64,000 nucleotides of DNA, taken from NCBI RefSeq assembly GCF_002930615.1, contig NZ_PSNX01000006.1, positions 1-64,000 of the forward strand, written 5' to 3'. This DNA is from Caldimonas caldifontis. Lineage in GTDB: Bacteria; Pseudomonadota; Gammaproteobacteria; Burkholderiales; Burkholderiaceae_C. Position 1 is the stretch's first letter, and every line of letters starts with the position of its first letter. Both the position numbers and the translations under genes were made by a program. Positions 32,335-40,871 of this stretch are shown piece by piece. Under the pieces are notes generated by a model that did not search any database, was not told where the DNA came from, and was given only the letters and a program-made list of their open reading frames with translations.

Positions 32335-33405
32335 ATGGCCTTGCTCTTCATCGACGGTTTCGATCACTACGACCCGCAGGCACTCGACCCCTTCGGCGAT
32401 CCGTGGCTCGCGCGCGGCAAGGCGGCGTATCTGTCGCCGCAGGCGCAGCGCATCCAGGGCCGGCGACCCTCGTCCTATGCCTTGCGCCTGCCGGCAGGTA
32501 CCGGCGGCGGCTACGTCAAGAACCTGGAGACCGGGCGCACCAGCCTCATCGTGGGTGCGGCGCTGCGCGTGGCGCCGTTCGAGAACACCGGTGAGGAGCC
32601 GGTGCTGCTCGGCGTGCGCGACACCACCGCGCAGGTGACGCACCTCGTGCGCATCGGCGAGGACGGCCGGCTCAAGCTCTACCGGCGGACGGGATCGGGG
32701 ATGAGCGGCTGGGACCAGTTGATCTCGACCTCGGTCACGACGGCGGCCGTGCGGGGGTGGCACTACGTCGAACTGCAGGTCGTGCAGGGCACGAGCAACG
32801 GCACACTCAACCTGCGCCTCAACGGCGTGCTCGCGATCACCCTGTCGGCGCAGAACACCACCCAGGGCGGCGGGCCGCTGCTCACCGCCTTCGCAGGCAG
32901 CGTGCCGGGCCAACCCTGCCCGGTCACCGTCGATGTGGACGACCTCTACCTCGCCGACACCTCGGGCACGATCAACAACACCTTCCTCGGCGACGTGCGG
33001 GTCGATGCCCTGAAGCCCCAGGGTGTCGGGACACTGAATCAATGGACGGTCGAGCCCGCGGGACTGCCCGCTTGGGCTGCGGTGAGCGACGGCGATGAGA
33101 CGACGGCGCTGCGCGCGGCCACGGCGGGACTGCGCCAGACGTTCGACGTCGAGGCGCTGCCCGTGATGACCACCCCGGCGATCCACGGCGTGCAGGTGAC
33201 CCTGCTCGCGCGCAAGACGGATGCGGGCACCGGCCGCGTGCGTGGGCTCGTGGCGAGCGGCGCGCAGACCGCCGTGAGCGCCGACCTCGTCCTGCAAGAG
33301 CAACTGGCCTGGCACACGGCGCTGTTCGAGCGCAACCCGAACGGCAACGTCCAGTGGACGGAAGGCGCCTTCAACGCCGCCGAGTTCGGGCTGGAGTCGG
33401 CATGA
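32335..33405 (+). CDS. phage tail-associated beta-rich protein
   Basis: 356 residues. MALLFIDGFDHYDPQALDP, then SLIVGAALRVAPFENTGEEP and RGWHYVELQVVQGTSNGTLN, with VTVDVDDLYLADTSG, look like a concanavalin A-like lectin or laminin-G sandwich, a fold phages use for surface sugar binding. This is pattern recognition; no catalytic motif is seen. It is placed between tape measure and tail-tip genes and is coupled to the next gene. Confidence 0.6.
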   Translation: MALLFIDGFDHYDPQALDPFGDPWLARGKAAYLSPQAQRIQGRRPSSYALRLPAGTGGGYVKNLETGRTSLIVGAALRVAPFENTGEEPVLLGVRDTTAQVTHLVRIGEDGRLKLYRRTGSGMSGWDQLISTSVTTAAVRGWHYVELQVVQGTSNGTLNLRLNGVLAITLSAQNTTQGGGPLLTAFAGSVPGQPCPVTVDVDDLYLADTSGTINNTFLGDVRVDALKPQGVGTLNQWTVEPAGLPAWAAVSDGDETTALRAATAGLRQTFDVEALPVMTTPAIHGVQVTLLARKTDAGTGRVRGLVASGAQTAVSADLVLQEQLAWHTALFERNPNGNVQWTEGAFNAAEFGLESA

Positions 33406-35045
33406 CGGATCGGGTCTTGCCTGAGGTGGTGGCCGAGGTCGGTGGCCAACCCACGCCGGGGGTGAGCGTTGTCGAGCAACGGGCCGAGGCGATCTCGCGC
33501 GCGGCCTTCGGGGCGCTGGCCGCCACGGCGCTGGCCGAGACCTCGGCCCAGCCGCTGCCGGCCCCCCATCTCTCGACGCTGTGGGCCGAGACGCTGGCGG
33601 AGCACGCGCCGCCGCTGCACGCCCCGGCCTTCTGGGTCGAGGTGTTGCGCCGCGATACCGCCGCGGCGGCGATGGTCACAGAAGCGATGGAGGCCTTCGG
33701 CGAGACGCCCTGGCCCGAGGCCCAGCGCGGGGTGTTCGCCTTCCGCCACGACTGGGCCGAGCCCCTGGTCGAGCGCTTGCAATGGGCCACCGGCGTGGCA
33801 CGGCTCGCCTCGGGCAACGAGGCGCGGCAGGGGCTGCGGCGCGTGCCGCGGCGATCCCTCACCTACCACGTGGGCCACGCTCGCGCGAGCGACGCGCTGG
33901 TGGCCGAGTGGCTGGCCGACCATCTGGGCCGGCTCGCGTGGTGGCCGCTGCCGCAGCATGCGGTGCGGCTGACCTCGGCGGCGCACAGGGGCGCGCTGGC
34001 GTTGACAGTGACGCCGGTGGATGAGGCGGGCTTCGCGTATACACCCTTCAGACCGCGCCTGGAGGAAGACGGCCTGCACTGGCCTGCGGATCGTCGCTTC
34101 GCGCTGCTGATGGCCCCGGACGGCTGGCAGGTGCTGGCGTTCACCGAGGTGGAGCCGGATCGCCTGTGGCTCACCGAGCCGCTGGCGCGGGCCGTCCCCG
34201 CGGGCGCGACCGTCCTGCCCCTGGTCGAGGGCCTCGCAGTGGAGCCGGCCGAGTTCACGCAGTGGGTGCCGGGCCTCATCGCCGGGCGCGTCACCGCGCA
34301 AGTCGCCTTCGAGCCGCTGCCGGACGAAGGGCTGCTCGACGATCCCTGGCTCGACGGCCTGCCCGTCTGGGCCGATGGCAACTGGCGCGACGATCCCAGC
34401 GTCACGGCACAGGGCGTGGTCACCCGGCAGGACGTCTCGCCGGCCGACCCCTGGGTCCGCCGTGACGACCCGTGGCCGACGACGAGCTTCCAGCGCCGGT
34501 TTCTGGCTGCCGGGCGTGAAGACATCGCCCGCTGGCGCGCGCGGCTGTACCGCGCCCAGGGGCGGCTCGGTGCCTGCTGGCTGCCCGATGGTCTGGCGCC
34601 GGTGCTGCGCATCGCTGCCCCCGCTTCAGCCGACGATGGTTTCCTGCGCGTAGAGGGTGACGGTCTTGCCGCCTTCTGGCACCGCCCGGCCGGTGCGCTG
34701 ATCGTGCATCCCGACGGCCAGCGCCAGCACGTGCTCACCGCCTCCTGCCATCACGACGGCGGCGGCGCCATTCAAGCCCCCACGCTGGCCGCTGGCGCGG
34801 CTGCGCTGCCCCCCGAGGGGGCGCAGCACGCCTTGGGGCGGCCCTGCGGCGTGCTGGTGCTGTGCTCCGGGCTCGAAGCCCCCGTCCCGGCCGGCAGCCG
34901 CGTGGTGCGTCTTTCGCGCTGCCGGCTCGACCACGACGCGGTGGAGTTCCACTGGCACACCCCCGAGCTGGTCGAGATGCCCCTGACCCTGCGCCGGCTG
35001 CCCGAGCCGCGCGGCAACGATCTCATCACGTACACCCCGTCCTGA
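33402..35045 (+). CDS. phage tail protein of unknown family
   Basis: 547 residues, many Trp and Pro. Early region AEAISRAAFGALAATALAET and later LTYHVGHARASDALVAEWLA, then VWADGNWRDDPSVTAQGVVT. The size and position (third gene after the tape measure, before the BR0599-like gene) suggest a distal tail or baseplate component. Similar large proteins precede DUF2163/BR0599 genes in related siphoviruses, from memory. The ATG at 33402 overlaps the preceding stop. Confidence 0.6.
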   Translation: MTDRVLPEVVAEVGGQPTPGVSVVEQRAEAISRAAFGALAATALAETSAQPLPAPHLSTLWAETLAEHAPPLHAPAFWVEVLRRDTAAAAMVTEAMEAFGETPWPEAQRGVFAFRHDWAEPLVERLQWATGVARLASGNEARQGLRRVPRRSLTYHVGHARASDALVAEWLADHLGRLAWWPLPQHAVRLTSAAHRGALALTVTPVDEAGFAYTPFRPRLEEDGLHWPADRRFALLMAPDGWQVLAFTEVEPDRLWLTEPLARAVPAGATVLPLVEGLAVEPAEFTQWVPGLIAGRVTAQVAFEPLPDEGLLDDPWLDGLPVWADGNWRDDPSVTAQGVVTRQDVSPADPWVRRDDPWPTTSFQRRFLAAGREDIARWRARLYRAQGRLGACWLPDGLAPVLRIAAPASADDGFLRVEGDGLAAFWHRPAGALIVHPDGQRQHVLTASCHHDGGGAIQAPTLAAGAAALPPEGAQHALGRPCGVLVLCSGLEAPVPAGSRVVRLSRCRLDHDAVEFHWHTPELVEMPLTLRRLPEPRGNDLITYTPS

Positions 35046-35047
35046 CC

Positions 35048-35833
35048 ATGAGCGAGAGCCCCCTGTTCGAGGTCGAGCTCTACGTGTTCGAGGGCACGAG
35101 CGGCAGCTTCCGGCTCACCCCGCACGAGTTCGACGTGGAGATCGGCGGGGAGCGCTACGAGCGCTGCCCCCTCGAGCGCAGCGCGCTCGCGCTCGGCGCC
35201 GAGGCGGCCAAGTCGGCGCTGGAATTGACGCTGCCACCCGACCACGCGCTCGTGCGCCATCTGCTGCAGGCGACCCTCATCGGCGAGGCGACCGCGGTGC
35301 GACTGCGTATCGCCCGACGTGACGCCTGGGGCGATGCCTGGTGGCTTTCCGGCACGCGCTGGATGGGCCGCGTGCTCGGGGTGGAGGTGGCCGACGACGC
35401 GGCCCGCATCCGCTGCGAGTCCGCCCAGGTGAGCTTGAAGCGCATTGGTCTGCGTCGGCTCTACAGCCGCGCCTGCTCGCACGTGCTGTATTCGGCGGCG
35501 TGTGGGGCGACGCCGATCTCGGCCAGCGCCGAAGTGATCCGCTCCGAAGGCCGCCAGGTGGAATTGGCGAGCCTGCCGCCCGAGGTGGCCGGCATGCTCG
35601 CCGGCGGCTGGTTGCAGACGCCGGCAGGCGCGCGCCACATGATCGTGAGCGAATCGACCGCAGGCGTGGAACTGCTCTACCCGGTGGGGCTTGCGCCGCA
35701 GACGCCCGTCGACCTCGTGGCCGGCTGCGATCACAGCGTGTCCACCTGCGCCGCGCGCTTTGACAACCTCGCCAACTACGGCGGCTTCCCCTTCATCCCG
35801 TCGAAGAACCCGTTCTCGACGGGCGTCTTCTGA
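35048..35833 (+). CDS. DUF2163/phage BR0599 family tail protein
   Basis: 261 residues. The C-terminal third, VDLVAGCDHSVSTCAARFDN then LANYGGFPFIPSKNPF, is the BR0599 domain with its conserved Cys, Phe and Gly-Phe-Pro. The N-terminal part (VELYVFEGTSGSFRLTPHEF) matches DUF2163. In related gene-transfer agents and siphoviruses it is a tail-hub component next to the peptidase and tip genes. Confidence 0.85.
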   Translation: MSESPLFEVELYVFEGTSGSFRLTPHEFDVEIGGERYERCPLERSALALGAEAAKSALELTLPPDHALVRHLLQATLIGEATAVRLRIARRDAWGDAWWLSGTRWMGRVLGVEVADDAARIRCESAQVSLKRIGLRRLYSRACSHVLYSAACGATPISASAEVIRSEGRQVELASLPPEVAGMLAGGWLQTPAGARHMIVSESTAGVELLYPVGLAPQTPVDLVAGCDHSVSTCAARFDNLANYGGFPFIPSKNPFSTGVF

Positions 35834-35850
35834 AACCCGCAGGACCTCCC

Positions 35851-36078
35851 ATGTGGTACCTGGTCGTCATCGTCGTGGCGGCGCTGGTCTCCGTCGCCCT
35901 CGCGCCCAAACCGCCCACCCCGAAACCCGCCGAACTCACCGACCTCGACGCACCCACGGCCGAGGAGGGGCGGCCGATCCCGGTCGTCTTCGGCGCAGTG
36001 CTGCTGCGCGGCGCCAACGTCGTGTGGTACGGCGACCTGGAGGCCGAACCGATCAAGAAGAAGGGCGGTAAGAAATGA
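35851..36078 (+). CDS. small membrane-anchored tail-assembly protein
   Basis: 75 residues. An N-terminal hydrophobic helix (MWYLVVIVVAALVSVALA) is followed by APKPPTPKPAELTDLDAPTA and GRPIPVVFGAVLLRGANVVW. The second half (PIPVVFG) resembles the start of tail-tip proteins, and short proteins like this commonly precede the tip gene in siphoviruses. Overlaps the next gene by four bases. Confidence 0.6.
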   Translation: MWYLVVIVVAALVSVALAPKPPTPKPAELTDLDAPTAEEGRPIPVVFGAVLLRGANVVWYGDLEAEPIKKKGGKK

Positions 36079-36284
36079 GCACCGACGTCCTCGTCACCAT
36101 CGCCCACGTGCGCGCCGCGGGGCTCTGCGTGCACGGCACGCGCACCTGGTTCGCACGCCAGGGCCTGGACTTCCGTGACTTCCTCGCCCGGGGGCTGCCC
36201 GCCTCGAGCTTGCTCGCCACCGGGGATGCGATGGCCGCACGCGTGGTCGAGGTCGCGCAGGCCTGCCATGAGGAGCCGCGCTGA
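36075..36284 (+). CDS. small phage protein of unknown function
   Basis: 69 residues: DVLVTIAHVRAAGLCVHGTR then FARQGLDFRDFLARGLPASS. A small helical protein that recurs between the membrane-anchored protein and the tip protein in related phages, from memory. It overlaps both neighbours by one to four bases, so it is surely translated. No role known. Confidence 0.6.
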   Translation: MSTDVLVTIAHVRAAGLCVHGTRTWFARQGLDFRDFLARGLPASSLLATGDAMAARVVEVAQACHEEPR

Positions 36285-38557
36285 TGGGCGGCCGCCGCAA
36301 GAAGCAGACCGTCGGCTATCGCTACCGGATCGGCATGCACCTGGTGCTGTGCCAGGGGCCGGTGGATGCGGTGCAGGAGATCCAGGTCGGCGAGCGCACC
36401 GCCTGGGGCGATGCGAGCCGCGCGCCACTGTCGAGCGGCCACGGGCTCGGGCGTCTGTCGATCAGCCAGCCCACGCTCTTCGGCGGCGACGAACGCGAAG
36501 GCGGCGTGGTGGGCGACCTCGACGTGCTCGCAGGCAGTACCGCGCAAGGCCGCAACGACTACCTGATGAGCCGCCTGGGCGCGGCCATCCCGGCGTTTCG
36601 CGGGGTGTTGTCGATCGTGGCGCGCAAGATCCTGTTCGCCGCGAACAACCCCTACCTCAAGCCCTGGGCGGTGCGGGTGCGGCGCTTCACGGCGGGCTGG
36701 CACGACGAACCCTGGATGCCCTGGAACGCCGAGGTGCGGACCTGGGATGCCGACACCGGCACCTCTCTCACCGTCGGCATGAACCCGGCGCACATCCTGG
36801 TGCAGTGCCTCACCGACCCGCACTGGGGCATGGGCTATCCGCCGTCCACCCTCGGCGCAAGCTTCTGGAACGCGGCCTGGGCGCTCGAAGCCGAAGGCTT
36901 CGGCCTGAACCTGGTCTGGACGCGCCAGCAACCGATCGAGGCCTTCATCGCCCAGGTGCTCGACCACGTCGGCGGCATCCTCTACCTCGACCCGGAACGG
37001 GGCCGCTTCGAACTCAAGCTCCTGCGCGACGATTACTGGATCGAGGGCCTGCCGCTCCTGGGCCCCGACGAGATCGTGCGCGTGGAGCGCTTCGAGCGCG
37101 CGCAGTGGGGGGAACTGCCCAACGAGATCACCGTGGTCTACACCGACTGGGCGACGGCCAAGGAGTCCACCGTCACGGTGGAGAACCTCGCCGCGATCCA
37201 GCTGCAAGGCGGGGTGATCAACCAGCGGCGCGACTATCCTGGCGTGAACCACGGGCCGCTGGCCGCGCGGCTGGCGCTGCGCGACCTGCGCGCTCTGGGC
37301 TCGCCCCTGGCGCGCATGAGCTTGACCATCGCCCCCGGCGCCCTGGAGCGTCCGCCCCTGCCGGGAGACGTGTTCCTGCTGCATTGGCCACGCCTCGGCA
37401 TCGAGCGCATGGTGGTGCGCGTGACCGGCATCGACACCGGCACGCTGGGTGCCACTTCGTTCCGCATCGAGGCGGTGGAGGATGTCTTCGGCATGGGCCA
37501 GACCGTGCTCGCCCCCACCCCGCCGCGCCTCGAGGAGCCGCCGCTGGAGGCGCTGCCGCCGGCCCTGGTGCTGGCGGTCGAGGTGCCGTACTGGGAACTC
37601 GCGCGGCGGCTGTCGCGGGCCGATCTCGACTACCTCACCGACACCGACACCTACGTGGGGGCCCTGGCCTGTGCGGGCGGCACGGGGCAGTTGAACTGGC
37701 AGCTCGCCACCGGGCCCGCGAGTAGTGAGCTCGAGGCGGTGGCCCCGGAGGACTACGCGCCTTTGCTCACGCTCGGCCAGGCGCTGCCGGCGAGCGAAGC
37801 CGATGCGCTGGCCGTGCCGGTGACGGCCCTGGCCCACCCCGAGCGCCTGGCGGTCGGCGACTACACCTACCTGGTCGACGCCAGCGGTGCGATGCGCGAG
37901 GCCGTGGCGATCCTCGCCTTCGATGCCACCGCGGGTACGGTGGATCTCGCCCGCGGGGTGCTCGACACCACGCCGCAGGCCCATCCGGCCGGCACGCGAC
38001 TGGTGGGCGTGGGCGAGTGGCTGGCCGCAGAGACCATCGAGCGCGCGCCGGGTGAGTCGGTGTTCGTCGCCGCCGTCCCGCGCACGGCCAGCGCCGAAGG
38101 GGATGCGGTGCTGGCTGCCAACGGTGCGCCCCTCGTGCTCGCGGGCCGCCAGGCGCGGCCGTACCCACCGGGGCGAGTGCGGCTCAACGGCCAGCGCGAG
38201 CCCGCCGTGGTCGCCGGCGACCTGATCCTGACTTGGGCACACCGCGACCGCCTACTCCAGACCGCCTACCTCGTGCGTCAGGACGAGGGCGACATCGGCC
38301 CCGAGCCGGGCACAACCTACACCGTGCGCATCAGAGACCGCAACGGCACCCTCGTGCGCACCGAGGCCGGCCTCACCGGCCACGCCTGGACCTGGGACGT
38401 GACCAGCGCCGCCCTGGACGCCGGCGTCGCGGGCGATCGCGTCACCGTCGAGATCGAGGCCGAACGCGACGGGCTCGTGAGTTGGCAGGCGCAGGTGCGC
38501 AGCGTCGAGCGCGCGGGCTACGGCCTGCGCTGGGGGCAGTACTGGGGCAGGGTGTGA
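36284..38557 (+). CDS. tail tip/central fibre protein (gpJ-like)
   Basis: 757 residues. The start GYRYRIGMHLVLCQGPVDAV and VGERTAWGDAS are characteristic of tip-attachment proteins of this type. VQCLTDPHWGMGYPPS and EAFIAQVLDHVGGILYLDPE follow. The C-terminal 100 residues (TYTVRIRDRNGTLVRTEAGL, VTVEIEAERDGLVSWQAQVR) look like a fibronectin-type domain. The protein closes the tail and probably touches the host receptor. The next gene begins in its stop codon. Confidence 0.82.
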   Translation: MGGRRKKQTVGYRYRIGMHLVLCQGPVDAVQEIQVGERTAWGDASRAPLSSGHGLGRLSISQPTLFGGDEREGGVVGDLDVLAGSTAQGRNDYLMSRLGAAIPAFRGVLSIVARKILFAANNPYLKPWAVRVRRFTAGWHDEPWMPWNAEVRTWDADTGTSLTVGMNPAHILVQCLTDPHWGMGYPPSTLGASFWNAAWALEAEGFGLNLVWTRQQPIEAFIAQVLDHVGGILYLDPERGRFELKLLRDDYWIEGLPLLGPDEIVRVERFERAQWGELPNEITVVYTDWATAKESTVTVENLAAIQLQGGVINQRRDYPGVNHGPLAARLALRDLRALGSPLARMSLTIAPGALERPPLPGDVFLLHWPRLGIERMVVRVTGIDTGTLGATSFRIEAVEDVFGMGQTVLAPTPPRLEEPPLEALPPALVLAVEVPYWELARRLSRADLDYLTDTDTYVGALACAGGTGQLNWQLATGPASSELEAVAPEDYAPLLTLGQALPASEADALAVPVTALAHPERLAVGDYTYLVDASGAMREAVAILAFDATAGTVDLARGVLDTTPQAHPAGTRLVGVGEWLAAETIERAPGESVFVAAVPRTASAEGDAVLAANGAPLVLAGRQARPYPPGRVRLNGQREPAVVAGDLILTWAHRDRLLQTAYLVRQDEGDIGPEPGTTYTVRIRDRNGTLVRTEAGLTGHAWTWDVTSAALDAGVAGDRVTVEIEAERDGLVSWQAQVRSVERAGYGLRWGQYWGRV

Positions 38558-39171
38558 TGGAGACCACCCTCGACCTGCACCCGCAGCCGCGCATCGACGT
38601 GCACTTGCTCACCCTCGACGAGCCCCAACACTGGCGCGAGGAATGTCTGGCGAGCCTCGTCGGCGCGCCGATCCGCCTGCATCTGCTGCCAGGCATCCCG
38701 GGGCGTGTGGGGCAGGCCCGCGCGGCAGGCTTCGCGCGAGGGGCCTTGCCGCTCGTGTCCTTCGTCGATCCCGACGACCGCTATGAGGCTGCGGCCTCCG
38801 CGGCCCTGGCCGATGCGCTCGATGCCTGCCCGCAGGCGGTGCTGGCCTACACCGACGAGGCCCTGATCGACGAGCACGGCGACAGCCTCGGCGTGCGGCG
38901 ACTGGCCTACAGCGCCTTCCAACACGCCCATTCGGCCAGCCATGTCCACGGCCTGATCGTGATGCGCCGAAGCGCCGTCGATCCGGTGCTGACACGCATC
39001 GCCGATCTCGACGCCGGCGCCGAATGGCTGCTCACCCGCCTCGTGGCCAGGCAGGGCAGCGTGCTGCACCTGCCCCTCGTCGGCCGCCACTGGCGGCAGC
39101 ACCCGAACCAGCACCACCGCCGTGCGCGCAGCATGGCTTCCGGGCCACTGCCGAATCTTGCGACACCTTGA
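38557..39171 (+). CDS. GT2-like glycosyltransferase in the tail module
   Basis: 204 residues. The pattern follows a family-2 GT-A fold: VHLLTLDEPQHWREECLASL, GRVGQARAAGFARGALPLVS, the DxD-like FVDPDDRYE, then AYTDEALIDEHGDSLG, HGLIVMRRSAVD and LVGRHWRQHPNQH. The last two recall the C-terminal acceptor region of bacterial GT2 enzymes. It is short for the family. It could glycosylate a virion protein or a host surface sugar. Directly coupled to the tail-tip gene (TGATGG), so a structural use of the fold is also possible. Confidence 0.6.
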   Translation: METTLDLHPQPRIDVHLLTLDEPQHWREECLASLVGAPIRLHLLPGIPGRVGQARAAGFARGALPLVSFVDPDDRYEAAASAALADALDACPQAVLAYTDEALIDEHGDSLGVRRLAYSAFQHAHSASHVHGLIVMRRSAVDPVLTRIADLDAGAEWLLTRLVARQGSVLHLPLVGRHWRQHPNQHHRRARSMASGPLPNLATP

Positions 39172-39183
39172 GGAGATGAACCG

Positions 39184-39534
39184 ATGCCACAGCTCGATCC
39201 GAACCTGGGCCTCGTCTACGGCTGGACGCTGGGCGAGTCCGGCTGGCACACCGGGATGGACGCGAACCTGAAGCGCCTGGGCGCCATCGTGGGCCTGTCG
39301 GTGACGAGCCGCGCTACGACCGCGCCGCCCGCCAGCCCCGCCGAGGGCGATCGCTACATCGTGCCGGCCGGTGCGACCGGTGCCTGGGCCGGCAGGACCG
39401 ACCAGATCGCCGTGTGGATCGACGGCGCCTGGGAGTACCACGCCCCGAAGGTCGGCTGGCTGGCCTACATCGCCGCCGAGGACAGGCTCGCCGTCTACAA
39501 GACCGGCGGGTGGAGCACCGGCGTTCCCATCTGA
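39184..39534 (+). CDS. DUF2793 domain phage protein
   Basis: 116 residues. ASPAEGDRYIVPAGATGAWA and DQIAVWIDGAWEYHAPKVGW with RLAVYKTGGWST are the DUF2793 domain, a small beta-rich module in fibre and virion proteins. The N-terminus (LDPNLGLVYGWTLGESGWHT) resembles tail-fibre starts. Probably a short fibre or adaptor on the tail tip. A hairpin terminator follows. Confidence 0.85.
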   Translation: MPQLDPNLGLVYGWTLGESGWHTGMDANLKRLGAIVGLSVTSRATTAPPASPAEGDRYIVPAGATGAWAGRTDQIAVWIDGAWEYHAPKVGWLAYIAAEDRLAVYKTGGWSTGVPI

Positions 39535-39558
39535 CCCCGCACCCCGTCCGCCACCCCC

Positions 39559-39590
39559 GAACCCGCCCGCGTGGCGGGTTCGTCGTTTTT
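39559..39590 (+). terminator. hairpin terminator behind the tail genes
   Basis: Stem GAACCCGCC (39559-39567), loop CGCGT, stem GGCGGGTTC (39573-39581), then GTCGTTTTT. The ribosome site GGAGACC and the ATG of the next gene follow within 12 bases, the same hairpin-plus-ribosome-site layout as at 25647. Confidence 0.8.
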
Positions 39591-39601
39591 GGAGACCGCC
39601 C

Positions 39602-39904
39602 ATGACTGAACCGACCCAAGCCCCCGCCCTCGTCGAGAACATGCTGCTCCTGCGCCGCGAGGACTTCGAAGACCTGCTCGACCGCGCTGCTGAGCGCGGG
39701 GCCGAGCGGGTGCTCGCGCACCTGGGCCTCGAGAATGGCCACGCCGCCCGCGACCTCCGCGAGCTGCGCGATCTGCTGGAGGCCTGGCGCGACGCGCGCC
39801 GCACCGCGTGGCAGACCACCATCAAGGTGGTCACGACCGCCATCCTCGCCGCCCTGCTGGTCGGGGCTGCCATCAAGCTGAAGCTGATGGGAGGTGCCCA
39901 ATGA
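39602..39904 (+). CDS. single-pass membrane protein of the lysis region (DUF6127-like)
   Basis: 100 residues. LRREDFEDLLDRAAERGAER and a linker helix are followed by one C-terminal membrane span (TIKVVTTAILAALLVGAAIK). The N-in, C-out layout with a preceding amphipathic helix is seen in small prophage proteins of the lysis region, often called DUF6127. It may be a holin partner or antiholin. Strong TTTTTGGAGACC ribosome site upstream; overlaps the next gene. Confidence 0.6.
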   Translation: MTEPTQAPALVENMLLLRREDFEDLLDRAAERGAERVLAHLGLENGHAARDLRELRDLLEAWRDARRTAWQTTIKVVTTAILAALLVGAAIKLKLMGGAQ

Positions 39905-40377
39905 TCGAGACCCTGCTCGGTGGGCTGCTGGGCGGGGCCTTCCGTCTGGCGCCCGAGATCCTGAAATGGTTCGACCGCAAGGGCGAGCGCAGCCATGAAC
40001 TCGCCATGCAGGACAAGGCGCTGGAATTCGAGAAGCTGCGCGGCGCCCAGCGGATGGCCGAGATCGGCGCGAGTGCCGACGCAGCATGGAACACCGGCGC
40101 CATCGAGGCCTTGCGCGAGGCGGTTGCGGCGCAGGGCCGAACTTCGGGCGTGAAGTGGGCCGATGCGCTGTCCACCACGGTCAGGCCCGTGGTCACCTAC
40201 CTCTTCGTGCTGATGTATGCCGGGGTGAAGCTCTCGACCTTCGTCGGCTCGGTGCAGTCGGGCGTGGGGTTCGGGCCGGCGTTGCTCGCAGCTTGGTCGG
40301 AGGCGGATCAGGCACTGCTCGCAGGCATCCTGAACTACTGGTTCCTCAATCGCACGCTGGAAAAGGGGCTGCGGTGA
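39901..40377 (+). CDS. holin-like membrane protein
   Basis: 158 residues. MIETLLGGLLGGAFRLAPEI, a charged helical region (RKGERSHELAMQDKALEFEK), then two hydrophobic stretches (VRPVVTYLFVLMYAGVKLST, and near ADQALLAGILNYWFLNRTL). Proteins of this pattern lie in front of phage lysozymes and are presumed holins that let the lysozyme reach the wall. The role is inferred from membrane segments and position. The stop overlaps the HNH start. Confidence 0.6.
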   Translation: MIETLLGGLLGGAFRLAPEILKWFDRKGERSHELAMQDKALEFEKLRGAQRMAEIGASADAAWNTGAIEALREAVAAQGRTSGVKWADALSTTVRPVVTYLFVLMYAGVKLSTFVGSVQSGVGFGPALLAAWSEADQALLAGILNYWFLNRTLEKGLR

Positions 40378-40871
40378 TGGGGCGGTCGGACGAGACTGTG
40401 CGGTCGTGGAGCCGCAAGCACCGACCGCTTGCAGAGCGCTTCTGGGAAAAGGTCGAGGTGCGCGCCCCGCATGAATGCTGGCAATGGCTCGCATCGACCA
40501 AGGAGGGAGGCTACGGCAAGATCGCCGATGACGACGGGCGCATCCAATTGGCGCATCGCATCGCCTATCGCCTGGTCTTTGGTGACCTTTCTCCCGGGCT
40601 GGTGGTGTGTCATCGCTGCGACAACCCCGGTTGCGTCAACCCGCAGCATCTCTTCGTCGGTACGCAGGCGGAGAACCTTCGGGACATGCGCAACAAGCGC
40701 CGAGACAACCCGCCGCGCGGAAGCAGACACCCCAAAGCCAGGCTCGACGAGGCTTTGGTAGCGCGGGTTCGCGCCGACGTCCGCAGTCATCGGCGCATCG
40801 CCAAAGACTACGGTATCGGCAAATCGACCGTCGGCATGATCAAGGCGGGGGTGACATGGACGCACGTGTGA
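40377..40871 (+). CDS. HNH endonuclease, inserted among the lysis genes
   Basis: 164 residues. HECWQWLASTKEGGYGKIAD, then LAHRIAYRLVFGDLSPGLVV, CHRCDNPGCVNPQHLFVGTQ and ENLRDM form an HNH nuclease with zinc-binding Cys and the catalytic His. The C-terminal part (RIAKDYGIGKSTVGMIKAG) is an HTH of the NUMOD/IENR type, typical of homing endonucleases. It lies between the holin-like and lysozyme genes and overlaps both, so it is either a free-standing homing nuclease or a late packaging helper. Confidence 0.85.
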   Translation: MGRSDETVRSWSRKHRPLAERFWEKVEVRAPHECWQWLASTKEGGYGKIADDDGRIQLAHRIAYRLVFGDLSPGLVVCHRCDNPGCVNPQHLFVGTQAENLRDMRNKRRDNPPRGSRHPKARLDEALVARVRADVRSHRRIAKDYGIGKSTVGMIKAGVTWTHV

